Assembly (NCBI GenBank): GCA_030704615.1
Contig: CM060731.1
Location: forward strand, 16,306,001 to 16,370,000
Source of the DNA: Takakia lepidozioides
Lineage: Eukaryota > Streptophyta > Takakiopsida > Takakiales > Takakiaceae
Direction: 5' to 3'
Length of the DNA stretch: 64,000 nt
Shown: in pieces, positions 35,272-49,000 of the stretch
How the letters are laid out: each line of letters starts with the position of its first letter
How positions within the stretch are numbered: the first letter of the stretch is position 1
The notes under the pieces: model-generated
What the model was told of the DNA's origin: nothing
The model's input: only the letters and a program-made list of their open reading frames with translations
Database searches by the model: none
Program-made: the position numbers and the translations under genes

Positions 35272-37021
35272 TCTTCCGTCTCCAAGGTTGACTTGTAAAG
35301 ATTGTAATACACAAGGACAATAGTCATGTGTGATCTGGTTCTGAATGTCCTGTCAGTGCCAGCAGCAGCTCGATCCACAGTACTACATGTTAGGCCTAGC
35401 AACAGTTACGTGCTTGTTGCCACAAGTCCATTTGCCTCGAGGCGATGATACTAAAAAGGGGACCGTTCGAGTATAGAGAAGAAAACTTCTCAGTACCTTT
35501 GTACAACTCCCTTTCTAACAACCGTCAGTTTCATAAACCTTCTCTTCTGATTCTTTGATAAGAGCTCGGGGATTCCACCTTGGGACAGATAACATTGTCG
35601 GTTTCAACTATAGCTCCAAGGTAATGAATTTTCAGAAACCTTACCGGCTTCATGTAGATAACCGAGCAATAACCGCCCAACACTGGACTGGAACCAGTGT
35701 TGGGGCTGGGTAATACACAGGGACACCAGTATTTAGACCCACCACCCAAATACCCTACTTGAGCTGGAACTGGCCATCTTGCCACTTACCTGGCCCAGGA
35801 TGGACTGTGATTATGCATGCTTCAAGATCTCTGTTGTGTTACTCCCAGAGCCAAATGCAGTGGTAGAGGAACATTGTAAGCTTAGAGTCTACAGCCTCTT
35901 GGAAATGATGGATGAGCAAGCTAGTTGTGCCTTGCAAACATATGAGATCCCTGCAGATTCCAACACATTACCACATGATGATACCGAGGTTGAGCAGCTT
36001 GGGCATGATCTTGCTATATGTTTTTGAGGATCCACAAATCGAAAGTGCACCACGAACTTTTGGAAACTGCTCAATAGCAACCATCCTAACTAAATGCGAA
36101 AAGTATGCCCTTCTCATCCTTGCAATTAGAAAGACGGGGCTGGAACGCTTGCCCCTCTGTTTGTTGTCTAGTGTTGTATTGTGTTTTTTATTTTGGACCT
36201 CTTAGAATCTAAGTATATAGTAGCTGAAAATCAATTGTATTGATAGTTGTTCTATGGGACCCAATAGTATTCCACTTGGATAACCAGCATATTGATAACC
36301 GGGACACTTCTTTTGGGGACCCTTCTATTGATAATCGACGCAATTTTCAAACTCCTACATTATATGTGACCACCGCCATACCACTTCATACAATTGTCTG
36401 ACCCAGACCCTTCAATATGCACAAAAAGTGATACCCACCCAACACAGGACTGAACCCCAGACCTGAAGGCCAATAAACCAGCCGGGGATTGATCCACAGG
36501 CCCACAGGCCCATGCACAGGATCAGCAAAGATTCCAAATTACTGGCCAGAGCCCCAATGTCCCCTTGATTAACTTGAAACGAAAACTTCTCAACAGCTGC
36601 TAACATAACAGGTGGCATTACTGTGGTTGAGATCATACCAACTTCTCATTGTTTCTTTTAATATGAATTGAAGGGCTTCCTTGGACTTTCTTAAAAAAAA
36701 CCATGTTCAGTAGGAACTGCAGACTGAACTTAAATGTTAGCTTACATCTTTAACATTGTAGGTGAAGAGGGGTTTGCAAGCTTTCTGCACTTGTAGTTGT
36801 AAGTGCAGCCGACATTGTGCTGGATTGCTACTGTTACCCCAACACGAAGGTGGTGAGTCAACATAGTATATCATTTCGTCGATGAAACTACTTCTGCCAT
36901 CAGTTGATGGACGACGAATAAATCTCCCGAAGCAGTTTATCAATTGCAAAAAGGGACCCTGTAGGGATTACAATGTCCCCTGGACTCTGGTGTCTGTTAC
37001 ATGTACATATATTTCTCCTAA
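35272..37021. other. Intergenic space between two convergent genes, with SINE-like pieces
   Basis: On the minus strand two segments (near 35680-35710 and 36440-36470) share a Pol III B-box-like word followed by GTGTTGGG: GGTTCCAGTCC then AGTGTTGGGCGG, and GGTTCAGTCC then TGTGTTGGGTGG. They look like diverged copies of one tRNA-derived repeat. A 10-bp perfect hairpin, CCAACACTGG...CCAGTGTTGG, lies at 35677-35703. No gene is seen. Confidence 0.35.
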
Positions 37022-40000
37022 TTAATGCTTGCGCGGTTTTCGAAGGCTTCGAACAGTCATCACAAGCTCCTCACGCTGGGCCTCCACTTCAGCAAAGCGT
37101 AAACTCATGGAGGAATAACGTTCCCTCATATCCCGCAGCTCAGCTTCCAGTGTCTTTGTCTGCTGCTGCAGCTGTTGGACAACTTTGTCTGCATCTCCGA
37201 CGTCATCCAGTGCTACAGCCTGCATATTGTGTTGCTTGGAAAAGGCACTGCTCAAACCACCCAGCCATCAACCCCCGAGTCACTAATATTCTGCTGCTCC
37301 ACCCTCTCTCTTTCTTCCAAGTCGCAACTCATAAATCTTGCTAAATGTGAACTGGGAGCTCTAGTCAACTAGTAAGCATGCAAAATCAATAACATAATTA
37401 GATCACAAAGCCTGAAGTACTGAATAGAAGTGGGATGAGAGGGATGATGCCTAATGGCACGCTGTCCTACCTCCGTAGCTCCAATCTGTACAATTTGTTG
37501 GCCTCCATAGCCTCAGCTAATTCTGTTTCCAGAGAGACAACTCTCTCCAGCATGTTCCCCTCCCTCACAGCCTCCTTGTACTTTAGCAACCTGTCGTCCA
37601 GCTTTTCATTTACCTGTAAGCCAATGCAATATGTGCACTTGTTACAACATCAGACTTCACAAAATTAGAGAACAACTCCGGTTCCAAGTTTTGTCAGCAA
37701 CAGCCTAATCTACAAACACGTGAGAGAGAGAGACAATAACCTATGGAACTTGGGGCCCACAGATCCAGTCCAGAAGCTTGCTGCATGGAAAATATATCAA
37801 TGTCTTCCAAAGCTGCTAGGGTAATAGATTTGAGGAAGAGGGATGCATTGATGGCACCAAAGAGTGTACAGAGGAGTATTGCACTCGAAACTCTTTTACT
37901 GTCACTGGAAAGGAAGTTCATCCTGTAAAACAGACCAAATCTATGAAGGAGGTAGTCGCAATGCTGAATCTCCCAAGGACAAATCTGTGCACATATTTAT
38001 AACTAGCAAAATTGAGGCTGACTTTAAGGATGGAGTCAAGCTTAAGCCAGCATCATCCTTGAGCTTCCTGCCGAGCCTTTCTTAACTAGTGCATTGTAGG
38101 AGTACCACAAGGGTCCTCACCACTTTTCCCTCTGGGTTGATGTCCACACCTTGTCAGGCTGGCAAGGGAGAGCCTGCAGCATTTGCATCCACTTCGCTAT
38201 TTACCTTCACAAGCTGCAGCCCTCCTTGGTTGAAGTTTAGGCTGTCTGATAGCAAATTGATGCTATGCTAAGAACTTTCTAGAAGTGAAAGCTAACTATT
38301 AAAGGTTAGCTCTCTTGTGCAAGTCCCCCTTTTTTTCAGCACACTCTTGATCAAACATCAACAGTGCAATTGGCATGTTTTGATTGCTAGATAGTGAAAA
38401 AAAAAGGAAGCACTAGATCTGACCTCTGCACCCAATATAGGTAGCACACTGCCTTTTCTCAATCTGCGTGTTGCCCCATGCGATAGGGCTTCGACTTCTT
38501 ATGAGTGATAGATCATAATATTGGACGTCACACCAACATACAGAAGTAGGCCACACCCTTCAACTAAACAGACTGCAAAACATGACCTAAGGCTGCATGC
38601 CTGGTAAAGCCACTCAGGACAGAGGGTCACAAGGTTGGTAATAATGTGATGTGACTTTGCTTGATACCAAGAGTACCTAATAGGCAAGCGGCTACCGTGC
38701 AGGAAGTGGAGAGAGAGAAAGAGAGAGAGATCTCAGACCTCTTGGAGACGCTCCACTTCTTTCTGGAGCGTCTCTTGAGTGCTCAATTGCAACTGGAGCT
38801 CATGTTCATGTCGAGCTAACACTGAATTCTGGTTCTGGAGCCGTGTTAGCTGCAACCAGCAAGTCCACCATCACCTCCACCATAGTGAGCACAACATGTG
38901 GGGAGAATAGACCATACATAGACAGTAAGCAGGCGGATATAAGTCTGAACCCTGAGATGCGGGCCTATAAAGTTGACACATGTGGCAAATCACCTTCACA
39001 AAGTAACCGGAGAACAGGAGAGCACAAATACAAAAGCTTCATATGCTCATGCTTAGTTACCTTGGAAGCCACATCTGTTCATTATTTTTGGAGGTAGACT
39101 TAGGTGGGTAGAGGTGGGTAGAAGTTACCTCCATCTGTAGTTGGTCAATACCCAAGTCAGGCCCCTCCTCTGCAAGTTGCTTATTTGCAAGCTCCAAGCA
39201 CTCAATCTTGCTGAGCAACTTGTTCTCCTTCTCTTTAAAATCTTGTTTAGTTGACTCTATGTCAAGAGATCTTGACTTCACCTCACCCTGTCCATATCCA
39301 GGTTTATTTTTAGTCAGATACTCCTCTCATCCCACTGACCAGAACTGTTACGTGAAGAGAGAAGGCCAAAGGAAAGCCAAATATCAATGACTGTAGAGGT
39401 TCCTTGCCAGAGGCCTCACTGAGGAATCCCAGCAACATCAGAATGCTCAACGTGACGCAAGAGAAGCTCCACATCTCATAAGCAAATGAACACGTTTCTG
39501 GTATATCACATGAAATTAACTCCACTAGTGGAAATAGCAAGTAATTCACAGAAAATGAGTCCCATCTGTCTGCTTACCATCTGTCAGCTAAGAAAGTAAG
39601 GTTCCCATTCAATGTATCTGGTTGGGAAAACTGACCTCCAAGAACTTTGCTTTCTCTCGTAGCTCAACCAGCTCTTTTGCTTCACGTGAGTCAGACATAG
39701 TGGAAATTGGCCCAATTCTACTATTTGACCTGGAGAGCGACATTGTATGCAGTTTTGTTGCATTTCCCTTGCTTGCGAGTCTCCTGTTCTCACCCTTGTC
39801 TCGTTCTCTCAGCTTTCTTTCTGCAGCAGAGAGTGCCTTTTCAGAAGCTGAGAGTTCCTCCACTTTCCCTTGAAGCTCATCCTCAAGGACCTGCACTTTC
39901 TTTCTACACTTCTCTTTCTCATCTTCCAGCTCGGCTTCCAGCAAACGTGAGGCACCCACTGCATCCACTTCTACCTGCAATTTGGAAAGACGCTCTTCTA

Positions 40001-43000
40001 GATCCCCTTTCCCGCGCTTAATTTCCTCCATTTCCCCTAGTTTTTCTTCCAACTCCATAACTCGTTTCTCCAAAGAAGCCCTCTCCCTTTGGAGTAGGCC
40101 AGTCTCCAGGTTAACCTCCTGCAGTGATGCCTCTACTGCCCACTTTTCGTCCTGAAGTCTTTCAATTGCATTCCTTGAATTTTCCACCTCTGTTTGCAGA
40201 AGATCAGCACTCTGAGCCCTTACAGCCAACTCCTTGCCAATTTTAGCCAGACTTTCGTTCATGTTTTCTGAAGCTATGAGGTCCCGTTCAACATCCTCCA
40301 ACCGCTGTTGTGACCTGGCATCCTTCTCTCTGAGATCCTCCACCTGCTGTAGCACACCTTGCAGCCTTGCAGTGGTCTCTACCTCCTGCTTCAGCAGTGA
40401 ACACCTCTCAGCCTCCAACTTCTGTACCCTGGCCTCAAAGCCAGCATCCATCACTTGGGTTTCTGCCTTGGCCTCCCAACTGTTTACATGCACACTCTTT
40501 TCCAACTCTCCCTTCTGTGCATGAAGCTCTGCTTCTACCAGCACCTGTCAATACAATAAAACAACACCCCCATAAAAACCATAAAACGATGAAATCCACA
40601 AGTATATAGAGAGCAAGGTTAAGACCTTTTCGTGACAGTTGGGACAGCCCTCCTCCTCCATTGATGGCATTGACATATGAGACAGATACGCAGGAGATTA
40701 TTCACTTGTCACAAACCCCAAAACCTAACAACCAGAGTCAGAACAACTGAAGCCAAGAGAGAATATATGATACAAGGCAGATGATAAGCCCGACATCCTC
40801 CAATGTAAGACATAACATTGACTATCACCATTGGTTTATTTCTAGATGCAGCTATGATGTCATCTTCACCTTCTCGTCATGCATGGACGACAATTGCTTC
40901 GTCAGCTGCTGCACCTCACTTTGCAGGCTCTCAACCACACTGGTTTTCTCCCGGAGTAGAAGTTGCAGGGCTTCTGCAGCTTCCTCAGCTTGACATTTTT
41001 GTTCTCCATGCAACTGCGTCAGTTTATCAAGCTCAGACACAAAATTCATTTCCATCGCCTGGCACTCACTCTGCAACTGGACGACTTTGGCCTCTAAGGA
41101 AGCTGCCTTTGCCACTGCAGCTGCTTGGTCTTCAGTTACCCTCTGTAAGGTTTCCTCCAACCTGGTGTGACTTTCCTCTAAGTTCGCAGCTTGATCCTGT
41201 AGCTCCCGTCTAACTTCTGCGTGACCAAACACTTCCCCTCGAAGTTGCCCCACCTGCTGTTGTAAATTATGGTGAGATCTCTTGTAGCCTTCAAGCTCTG
41301 CGAAAGCAGCCCCTAACTGAACCTCCAATACTGTCACTTTCTCCTTGTGCTTGTGGAGGTTGGATTCAAGAGCAGCATGGAGTTCGTGTTTCTCATTCAG
41401 CAGATCAGAAACCCGATCTTCAGCCAGCCCTCTTTCCAGCTTATAAGTGTCCCTCTCCTCTGTCACCTTCCTGACTTGTGCTTCAAGCCCTGCAATGTTC
41501 TCTCCCAAAAGCAAGTTTCTATCTTCTAGGTCAGCCAACTGGCTCTCAAGATCTTCTTTCACTGTCCCAAGCTCCGATGCCCACTCTTCAAGATTCCTTT
41601 TGGCCGCCAAATTTTTCTCCATCTGCATCTTCAATGATATCAACTCCTCTCTTACCCCATCAGAGTGTTCCTTGGTTGCCTGCAGTGCAACCTCCATCTC
41701 CTCCTTCTCCATTTCTCGAGTCTTCTTTTCTGTCTCTAACTCCAAGGCCTTCGACTCAAGGTCAGCTTTGGAGGAGCTTAATGACTGCAGGTCGTTGGCC
41801 AACAAAGACAGCTGAAGCTCCATCTCCTCCATGCGCGACCTGAACATTGTTAACCAAAATTACACAAGGTGAAAAAAAGCCCACATATTGTTTAGGTTCA
41901 CTCAATGCGGGCTTTTCCTGTAAATGGCAAGAGAACAAGCACGAGGAAGATAACCCTATGCATATATATTGTCCCCAGTAAGTAGTTAACATCCTTCAAA
42001 CTTTCAGGGAACAGCTACAGTCAAATATTACACTGCTCAAGACACTCTACTGGTCACACTGTCAAGAATGTCACCACAGGGGTAGAGTCAGGGGTCCGCC
42101 TGGTATTGGGGCAACTAGAGTAGCTGGTGCCACCATAACCAGATCATTAGAGCTTTGTGCCTGCTTGTTTCAACAGGGTTTCCTTTTCTGTGCATCAAGG
42201 CAGAGTTAGTAGTTTGGAGTTTAAAGAACAAAGATCCATAAAATCCAAACCTCAAGTGCCACTGCACACCGTGTCTTTTCCTGAGGGTTTTATAAGTGAC
42301 TTCCATATACCTAGCTGAATAGGAGTGACGTAGGTTCAAAAAACAAGAACTCCTTCAACGGAATACCAGGCTACAGACAGTGGCTCAGTATCATGGTGAC
42401 TACTGGCAACTAACAGTCCAGATGAAGGGATGGGAGCAGAATTGCTACTAGGTCTAGGGTTGGATGTTGACATGGCCATGTCAAGGAGAAGCGAACTTTC
42501 ATAGGACTTGTCCCAAACAGGGGGCCAGATGCTCACAGAAGGTAGCACTCAAATTCGTGACACGGGTCTTAAACACTCCTTGTGGGTGATGAGGTAGCTG
42601 TGCATCTGCGAGCTGAGCTAAGTGCTGTTTCAGGTTCACTAGGAGCGTCCGCATATCCCATCCTGGGAGGAGGCCCTGATGGATGCCATTGTCCCCCGGA
42701 AGTACCGTACAAAAGACTGACAGGTTACGAAAGGGGGCAACCAAGGACTTCTGATGGCATACCAAACATTTGGCCTAGGATGTCAATCTCGTGTGCTATC
42801 ATCAACAACCACTAGCGACTCAACTGTTCATAGCAAATGATTTATTTGATTCTAATATTGACACTAGTTTGGTCTCGCAGGTTTAGGACCCATCAGGTGG
42901 CAGCTCAAATTTCCTTGAAGGTATTTCATGCTGTACGCACTGAGGTTTTCCTGAAGTCTACGAGGTTCAGTTGAGATGGCAAATCTGGCTACCTGAGAAG

Positions 43001-46000
43001 CTGTTTGTATGAATGTTCTCTCTGATGGGTAGCCTTCCCATTCTGTCAAGTGAATGAACTGTGTCCCATCCTTACCAAAAGGCCTATTTTCCCCTGTTGT
43101 CTTGTTTTCTTGCTGTTTTTGGAAAGGATGCATTTTGAACGGCATGTCAAAAAACTAAACTCAAAAGAGAAATTCTAAAAGTGTTCAGGCAAGCCAGTCA
43201 GCCAAAATGTCATTACTTTCCAACTGCAGGGACACAAGGGAATCTGTTTAGAGCTCGTGCTACCTGCTGAGAAGGCCATCTTCTTGCCCATCAAGGAGCT
43301 TGCTTTCCAGGCCAGCTCTCACACTCTCAAGCAGAGTAATCTTATCCTCCATTTCCCTTCCAGTTTCTGCATGAATGGTAATTTGTTGAAGCAGCAGCGC
43401 AATCTGCATCTCCTGCTCCTGAGCCCTTTCCAGCTTTTCAACACCTCTGGCTTTCAACCCTGTCAGAGTCTCCTCCACTTCTTGTTTCTCCAGTTCAACA
43501 CGGTTGATCAGGCCTTTTAGATTTTCGCTCTCCTCAAGCACTTGTGTTATTTCCTGCCTTGCCCTCATAAGCTCATCTTCCAGGGCCACAATTCTCGCAC
43601 ATGCAGTCTCATGCTCTTCCTCAGCACTCTCTGTAGCTATTTTGGCCCTCCTGCACCATTTTATTAGAATTTTTTATTACACACACATTGCATCACTCCA
43701 TAACTACCTCTAGCTCATGATCAGTGGAGACTTCGTGTTTAACAGAATCCAAATGTCTTGTAAAGTGGTAATGAAACAGTAATTCACACAAAGCAAGTGG
43801 CACATCATCCATCCAATGCTGCATTTCCAAACTCAGGACACCGTGTCACCACCTAGCAGATTGCCAGCTGACTGAGCCCTATCAACCACACCGTGTCTGC
43901 CTTTCAGCCCCTTCTCTAATCTGTTGGTGTATGGGCAGGTTAAGTCCATCCCTCTCCATCACTCTCTGAGACCTTTTTGACTAATCTCAGGGCAGGGAGT
44001 CTACCTTTGAACACTAAACAGATGCAGAGAGGGAAGGGAGGTCTTCAATGCCCAATGTGTGGGCAGCCTGAAGACAATATCCATACAATGTCTGGGGTAT
44101 TCTCATCCGAGAGCGACCATCTTCAGGTACATCAAGAACATAGTCCCTGCACCTCTGTCCACCAACTTTTCAAATCTCAAGGCTGAGCCTAAAGCCCTGG
44201 CCCTTTGGGGTCTAACTGTGGGCAGATCACTTAGAGCAGATTGATGCTTGAGTGAAGGGCTTTCTAGAGGCAATCTGGAAAGACCGAACAAATTGTTTAT
44301 GTCAGGGTAAGTCCCACTACTGGAGGGAGCCCCTCACAAAGGAACTGTCTGTTCACTCCTGTTCCGTCCAAACTGGGCGCGGGGTCTGTGGCCACCAGGC
44401 TACGGCGAACAACATCTTATAAAGTACATTCGAATTTCTTTGTTTGTTTTCTATCATTACAGTGTGACACTGGCAGACCAACACAGCAACATTTGCCAGC
44501 TGTGGAGGGAGTACAGGGTTATGCCAGCCATGCTAAATGGTATCAATTCTGATGTTAAAACCCTGGACTTACATCCCTCTTCCTAGATTGTAGCAGGACC
44601 ACTGTGGTGAAGTCTGTTCAGTTTCCATGCCCTGATGGGTTGCAGTATTGCAACCCACTCTAGTAGAATCATGCAAGCCTTCGCCTAAGAGGGCCAGTCC
44701 TAGCCAGGTGCGCAGGGAACAGCCAATCTCTCTCTTGCTTGAGGCCCTTCATCTTTGGGTGGCACCCTATTTATGCTGAAGTAGTTCTTGGTTTGTTCTA
44801 ATGATCCCACGGCCCTCTATGGGTAGAAATTCCTCTTGTTCTTCCTTTCTTTCTGTCTCTGTGTCGTATGGCAAACAATGTCTTATGAGTACATTCTTTG
44901 TGTTGTTCATCACGTAAGCCCCACGACAGGAGTGAGTCCCTCTCACAGGTAATATCTGTTTCCCTTTTGTTCCGCCTGAACTGGGCGCAGGGTCTACCAC
45001 CACAGGGCTATGGCAACAATGTCTTATGAGAACATTCTGTGTCGTTTTACTTGTGTATCTTGGGCCCTTTGGGCTTCCCACAAAAATGGGATTTCTTCCT
45101 TTCTCTATTTCTCTCACTCCTGGTTTGTTTCCTTTTTTGTCCCATGAGCTATTTAGGCTTCCTCCAGACATTACAAAGTTTCTATCTTTCTCTCTGTACC
45201 CTGGGGCTGAAGTCCGCTTCTGGGTTGGGGGGGAGGGGGGTATCCTGCAGGCACTACGCCCTAAGGGATACCTCATAGCCAAGATCCCAAACAACTATCA
45301 AATGAATAACCTCTCTATCTCTACTTGATTCCTTTGGGCTCCAGCCAGTGCGAGTTTTTCTTCTTTTTCTCTCTCTTCTCCCAGGATGCCCAAGGAACCC
45401 CTCCACTTCAAAAAGCTACAAAAGAAGGTCACTCCGCTACATCACATCAAACCAGCAGGATTACCTTGTTGACAGAAGATGAGAACCTACCTAAGGTCTT
45501 GCATGAGGTCTTGCAACTGGCGTGCTGATTCTTCTCTCTCCTTCATTGGCAAAAGATCAGTTTCCAGCTGAGCAATCAGTTCAGTTTTTTCAGCAAGTTC
45601 CATTTTTGACATTTTCATCTTAGAACGTAGGTCAATGTTCTCATCTGTGAGCTCCTTCATCTCTGCCTCAAGTTCCTCCACATCTTGCTGCAGCACTTTC
45701 ACCATCCTTTGTAGGTTCTGAACATCTGAACTATCAGTATCCGCATCGTCAGGAGATTTCGTGTGATTCTGGGAGGTTTCCAGTTCCAGACTTGCAATCC
45801 TTGCATAAAGCTCCTTAGTTTCCTGTTCTCTAGCAGCAACCCTCTGCTCCCAATTTCTTGCAGCCTCAGCAACCAAATTATCACGTTGACTAGACACGGA
45901 TGATTCCAGCTGAGAAATCAGCGCAATTTTTTCAGTGAGTTCCATCTTCGACATTTTAAGTTGAGAATGTAGCTCCATGTTTTCATCTGTGAGCTCTTTC

Positions 46001-49000
46001 GAGTCTGCCTCCAGTTCTTCTACATCTTGCTGCAATGTTTTCACCATCCTTTGTAGGTTCTGAACATGTGAACCATCAACATCCAAGGCACTGCCCAGTA
46101 TAGGGAAAGGAGTGTTTGCAAGAAATTGGGAGGATTCATGTTCCTGATTTGTGATCCTTGCAGAAAGCTTCTTAATTTCCTCTTCTTTGGCAGCAAGCCT
46201 CTGCTCCCACTCTGTTGCAACCTCAACAACTAGATTCTTATTTTGACTAGACAGAGACGCTTCCAGATTTTTGCTTGCTTGGGATGTCCCATCTGATTCT
46301 CTGCGTTGCTGCTCAAGAGAATCCTCCAGATCTTTAATTGCAAAAACTAACTCCATGTTGGAGTCTTGCGTCTTGCGCAGCTGCAGGTTCAGGTTGTTGA
46401 TTGTTCCCTTGTCATACAGGATTTCTTCCTTTAACTCCTTGATTGTGCGTTGGGCTTCTTCCAAGGCCCACCTGCAAATGGTTTGGTTGTTCTTAGTGCA
46501 CTCATATACAAGTGCACAACACCACTGACCTGAATATACAGAAAAGGTAGACTTACTGCACAGCTGGCTTGGACTCACCTGACTCAGTGCTTCCCGACAT
46601 GGGAGACCACTGCAAAAACCAGACACCTGCTTTTAACAAGGTTGTGCCTCATTGTAGATAGAAGAGAAAGATGGGCATTCTCAGAGGAGAAAAAGTGTAA
46701 CCTTTGTCATTCCCCAGCTCAGCCAATAATCAAAGAGGTTCTCAGAATAAAACTTTGATATAAGAAGACAGGGAAGAGTGGACAGGAACATTACATCACA
46801 ACCCCAAGGAAGCCCTTCAGGAGGACCTTAGCAACTGCATGACAAGCATTTCTTGAAACCATGTGGTGGAAGAGACACAAATTGGCCTGATTCTTGACGA
46901 TGGTCAAAACTACTACGAAGATAGACACTGACCTAGCATTGTCCACGCCAGTCTCTCGCTCCTGTGTGGCCTGCTTGGCAGATTTTAAAAGTTCGACCTC
47001 CTGCTTAAGCCGATCTCGCTCAGCCACAAGGGCTGACTTCTCTATACCATTCTCATTGCCATGCCGTATGTGAGTCACAAGCTTCTGTTTCAAGTTTTCC
47101 ACCTCAGCACCCAGCTTCTGGGCCTGCCGCTGTGAACTGACCACCTCCATGCGAAGCTCCTCAATGGTGCTTTCAGCAGCTTCCAAATCTGCCCTCAAAG
47201 TGTCTTTGCTTCCATGTGCAATAGGGCTGCCGCGAGCACTGTGAGAATGGTCACCTTGTACGCCCCAGTGGCTTCTCTCCGCCGGCCTACCATATGATTC
47301 CCGCCACCCATCTTTTGCAAGCACTGCTGGAGATGCTGACAAAGCCCGCATATGTGTGTGTCTGGAGCTTTGTGCAGGAGAAGAGTCATTGGAATCTGAG
47401 CTTGTGGCTTCCCTGGGGTTCCCACCCCTCTCAAACTTTCCTGTCAAGCTGGCAATGGGAACAGAAGAATCTCCTCTTGGGTATCCTTGCAAGCTTCCAT
47501 TGAACGAGTTACTTCCTGGTGTCGAAGGCACCTCCACTGAGTCAAGGCTGTTGCTAGATCCCTGTGACTGGAAAATATTCGGGTCCTGTGATGGCTACAA
47601 GATTCTCAGTAACAAACGGATTTCTGGGGTGATTTCACAGGCTCATGTGTGGATACTTTGGTTTGACAAAGCCAACAGAACTCTGGACACACCTAATGAT
47701 AATAAACTTCACTGGGAGGGTGGATGGTGATAGTCACTCACCTGCTGAAGTCTTGCTCGAGCAGGAGAAGGAACCGGCTGGAGTCACCAAAAAAGTGTAA
47801 GTTAACTACCCCCTCTTTTGTACACTAACCACCCACCACATGCAAGTAATTGAAATACACCCTATGACTTGATTCAAAAGTAAAGACCCAAGTTCAGGTG
47901 AGTTCTTGCAAGGAAGGACCTGGAAGTCAGCCAGGATTACTATCACTTATCACCCCAATGTTAAGAAATAAATTTTAAGAACAGCATGGGCTGACCTTCA
48001 AAGGTCTTTGCAGCTGTTGGGCACCACTGTTCCCCATACTTGTCAACGAAGCAGCACTGCCTGAGCCAAAGTTCCCAGACTTGTCAAAATCATCCGGGTC
48101 ATCGTCCCCTGAGGGTGCCTCTGCTTCCTCTTCATCCAACTCCACCTCATTGTTGAGTTTTATTCGCCTATCTAACTCCCTGTCACTGCCATTGAGAGCA
48201 CAAATTGAGCCTCTCTTTTGCATACAGGCCAAGTCATGGAGTCAGAGTCTAGGTTAGTATGGTTAACATGGGATATACTGCTCAAGCGAGAACCCGACAC
48301 AAGTCTACTCTGTGACTCTTCAGTCTCTTAGTTCTTGATGAACAACGGGGACTAAGTACATAGATCACCTTCACACACTGGACAGTTGACAAAACCCAAC
48401 TGAGAAAAGATTCTTACCTCTAACCCGTGTAAATGGATCTGGGAAAAAGGACACCCATGTCCCCAGCTGTGGGTATGATAGTAGGAATAGGGTACACTCA
48501 GCTCTTGGCAAGCATCAGAAAGACCGTCATAGCACCTTGTTTCACTCAGTCCGAGAGGCTGTAGGCAATGTTGAGAGCTGTGATCCTGAATTTTAGCTTC
48601 TGGGTATATTTCTCACATTGCATTCTTCCTAACAGAAAGCACTTTCTGGTGGAAACCCGTATGGCCAGGTTCCAACTTTATTTCAGAAAGTGGAATGAGC
48701 CATCTGTTATGGTCGGCCCTCCTCTCTTCTGCCTCTCGCCTCTATTTTGCTCCATCCAAAGCCAGAGGCAAGGTCTATGCCGTACGGCTCCAAGACTATG
48801 TTTTCTATTCCACAGACACTTTGTTAAACAAAGAGAGGGACAGAAATGGGAGGTACCTGGAGCCAGTTCTAGGCGTCAGGCAGGTGATGGTGACCTGTCA
48901 TAGTGTCGAGGAACCTTCTTGTGAGTAATTACCACTTTACACAGGAAATCAAAAATGAATCAGGCACAAAGACATCTATTCCTTATGAAAGTGGTGCAAA

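Noticed and set aside
44767-45294. 175-codon leftward frame with repeated TRNVLIRH-like peptide
   Set aside because: It translates the intronic direct repeats; no domain, no splice support.
46579-46609. 31-bp micro-exon in the NT-C2 gene
   Set aside because: It would break the frame into the next exon; exon ending at 46933 joins 46471 directly in phase.
48568-48928. Rightward open frames at 48.6-48.9 kb
   Set aside because: They lie in an intron of the NT-C2 gene on the opposite strand and have no recognisable domain.
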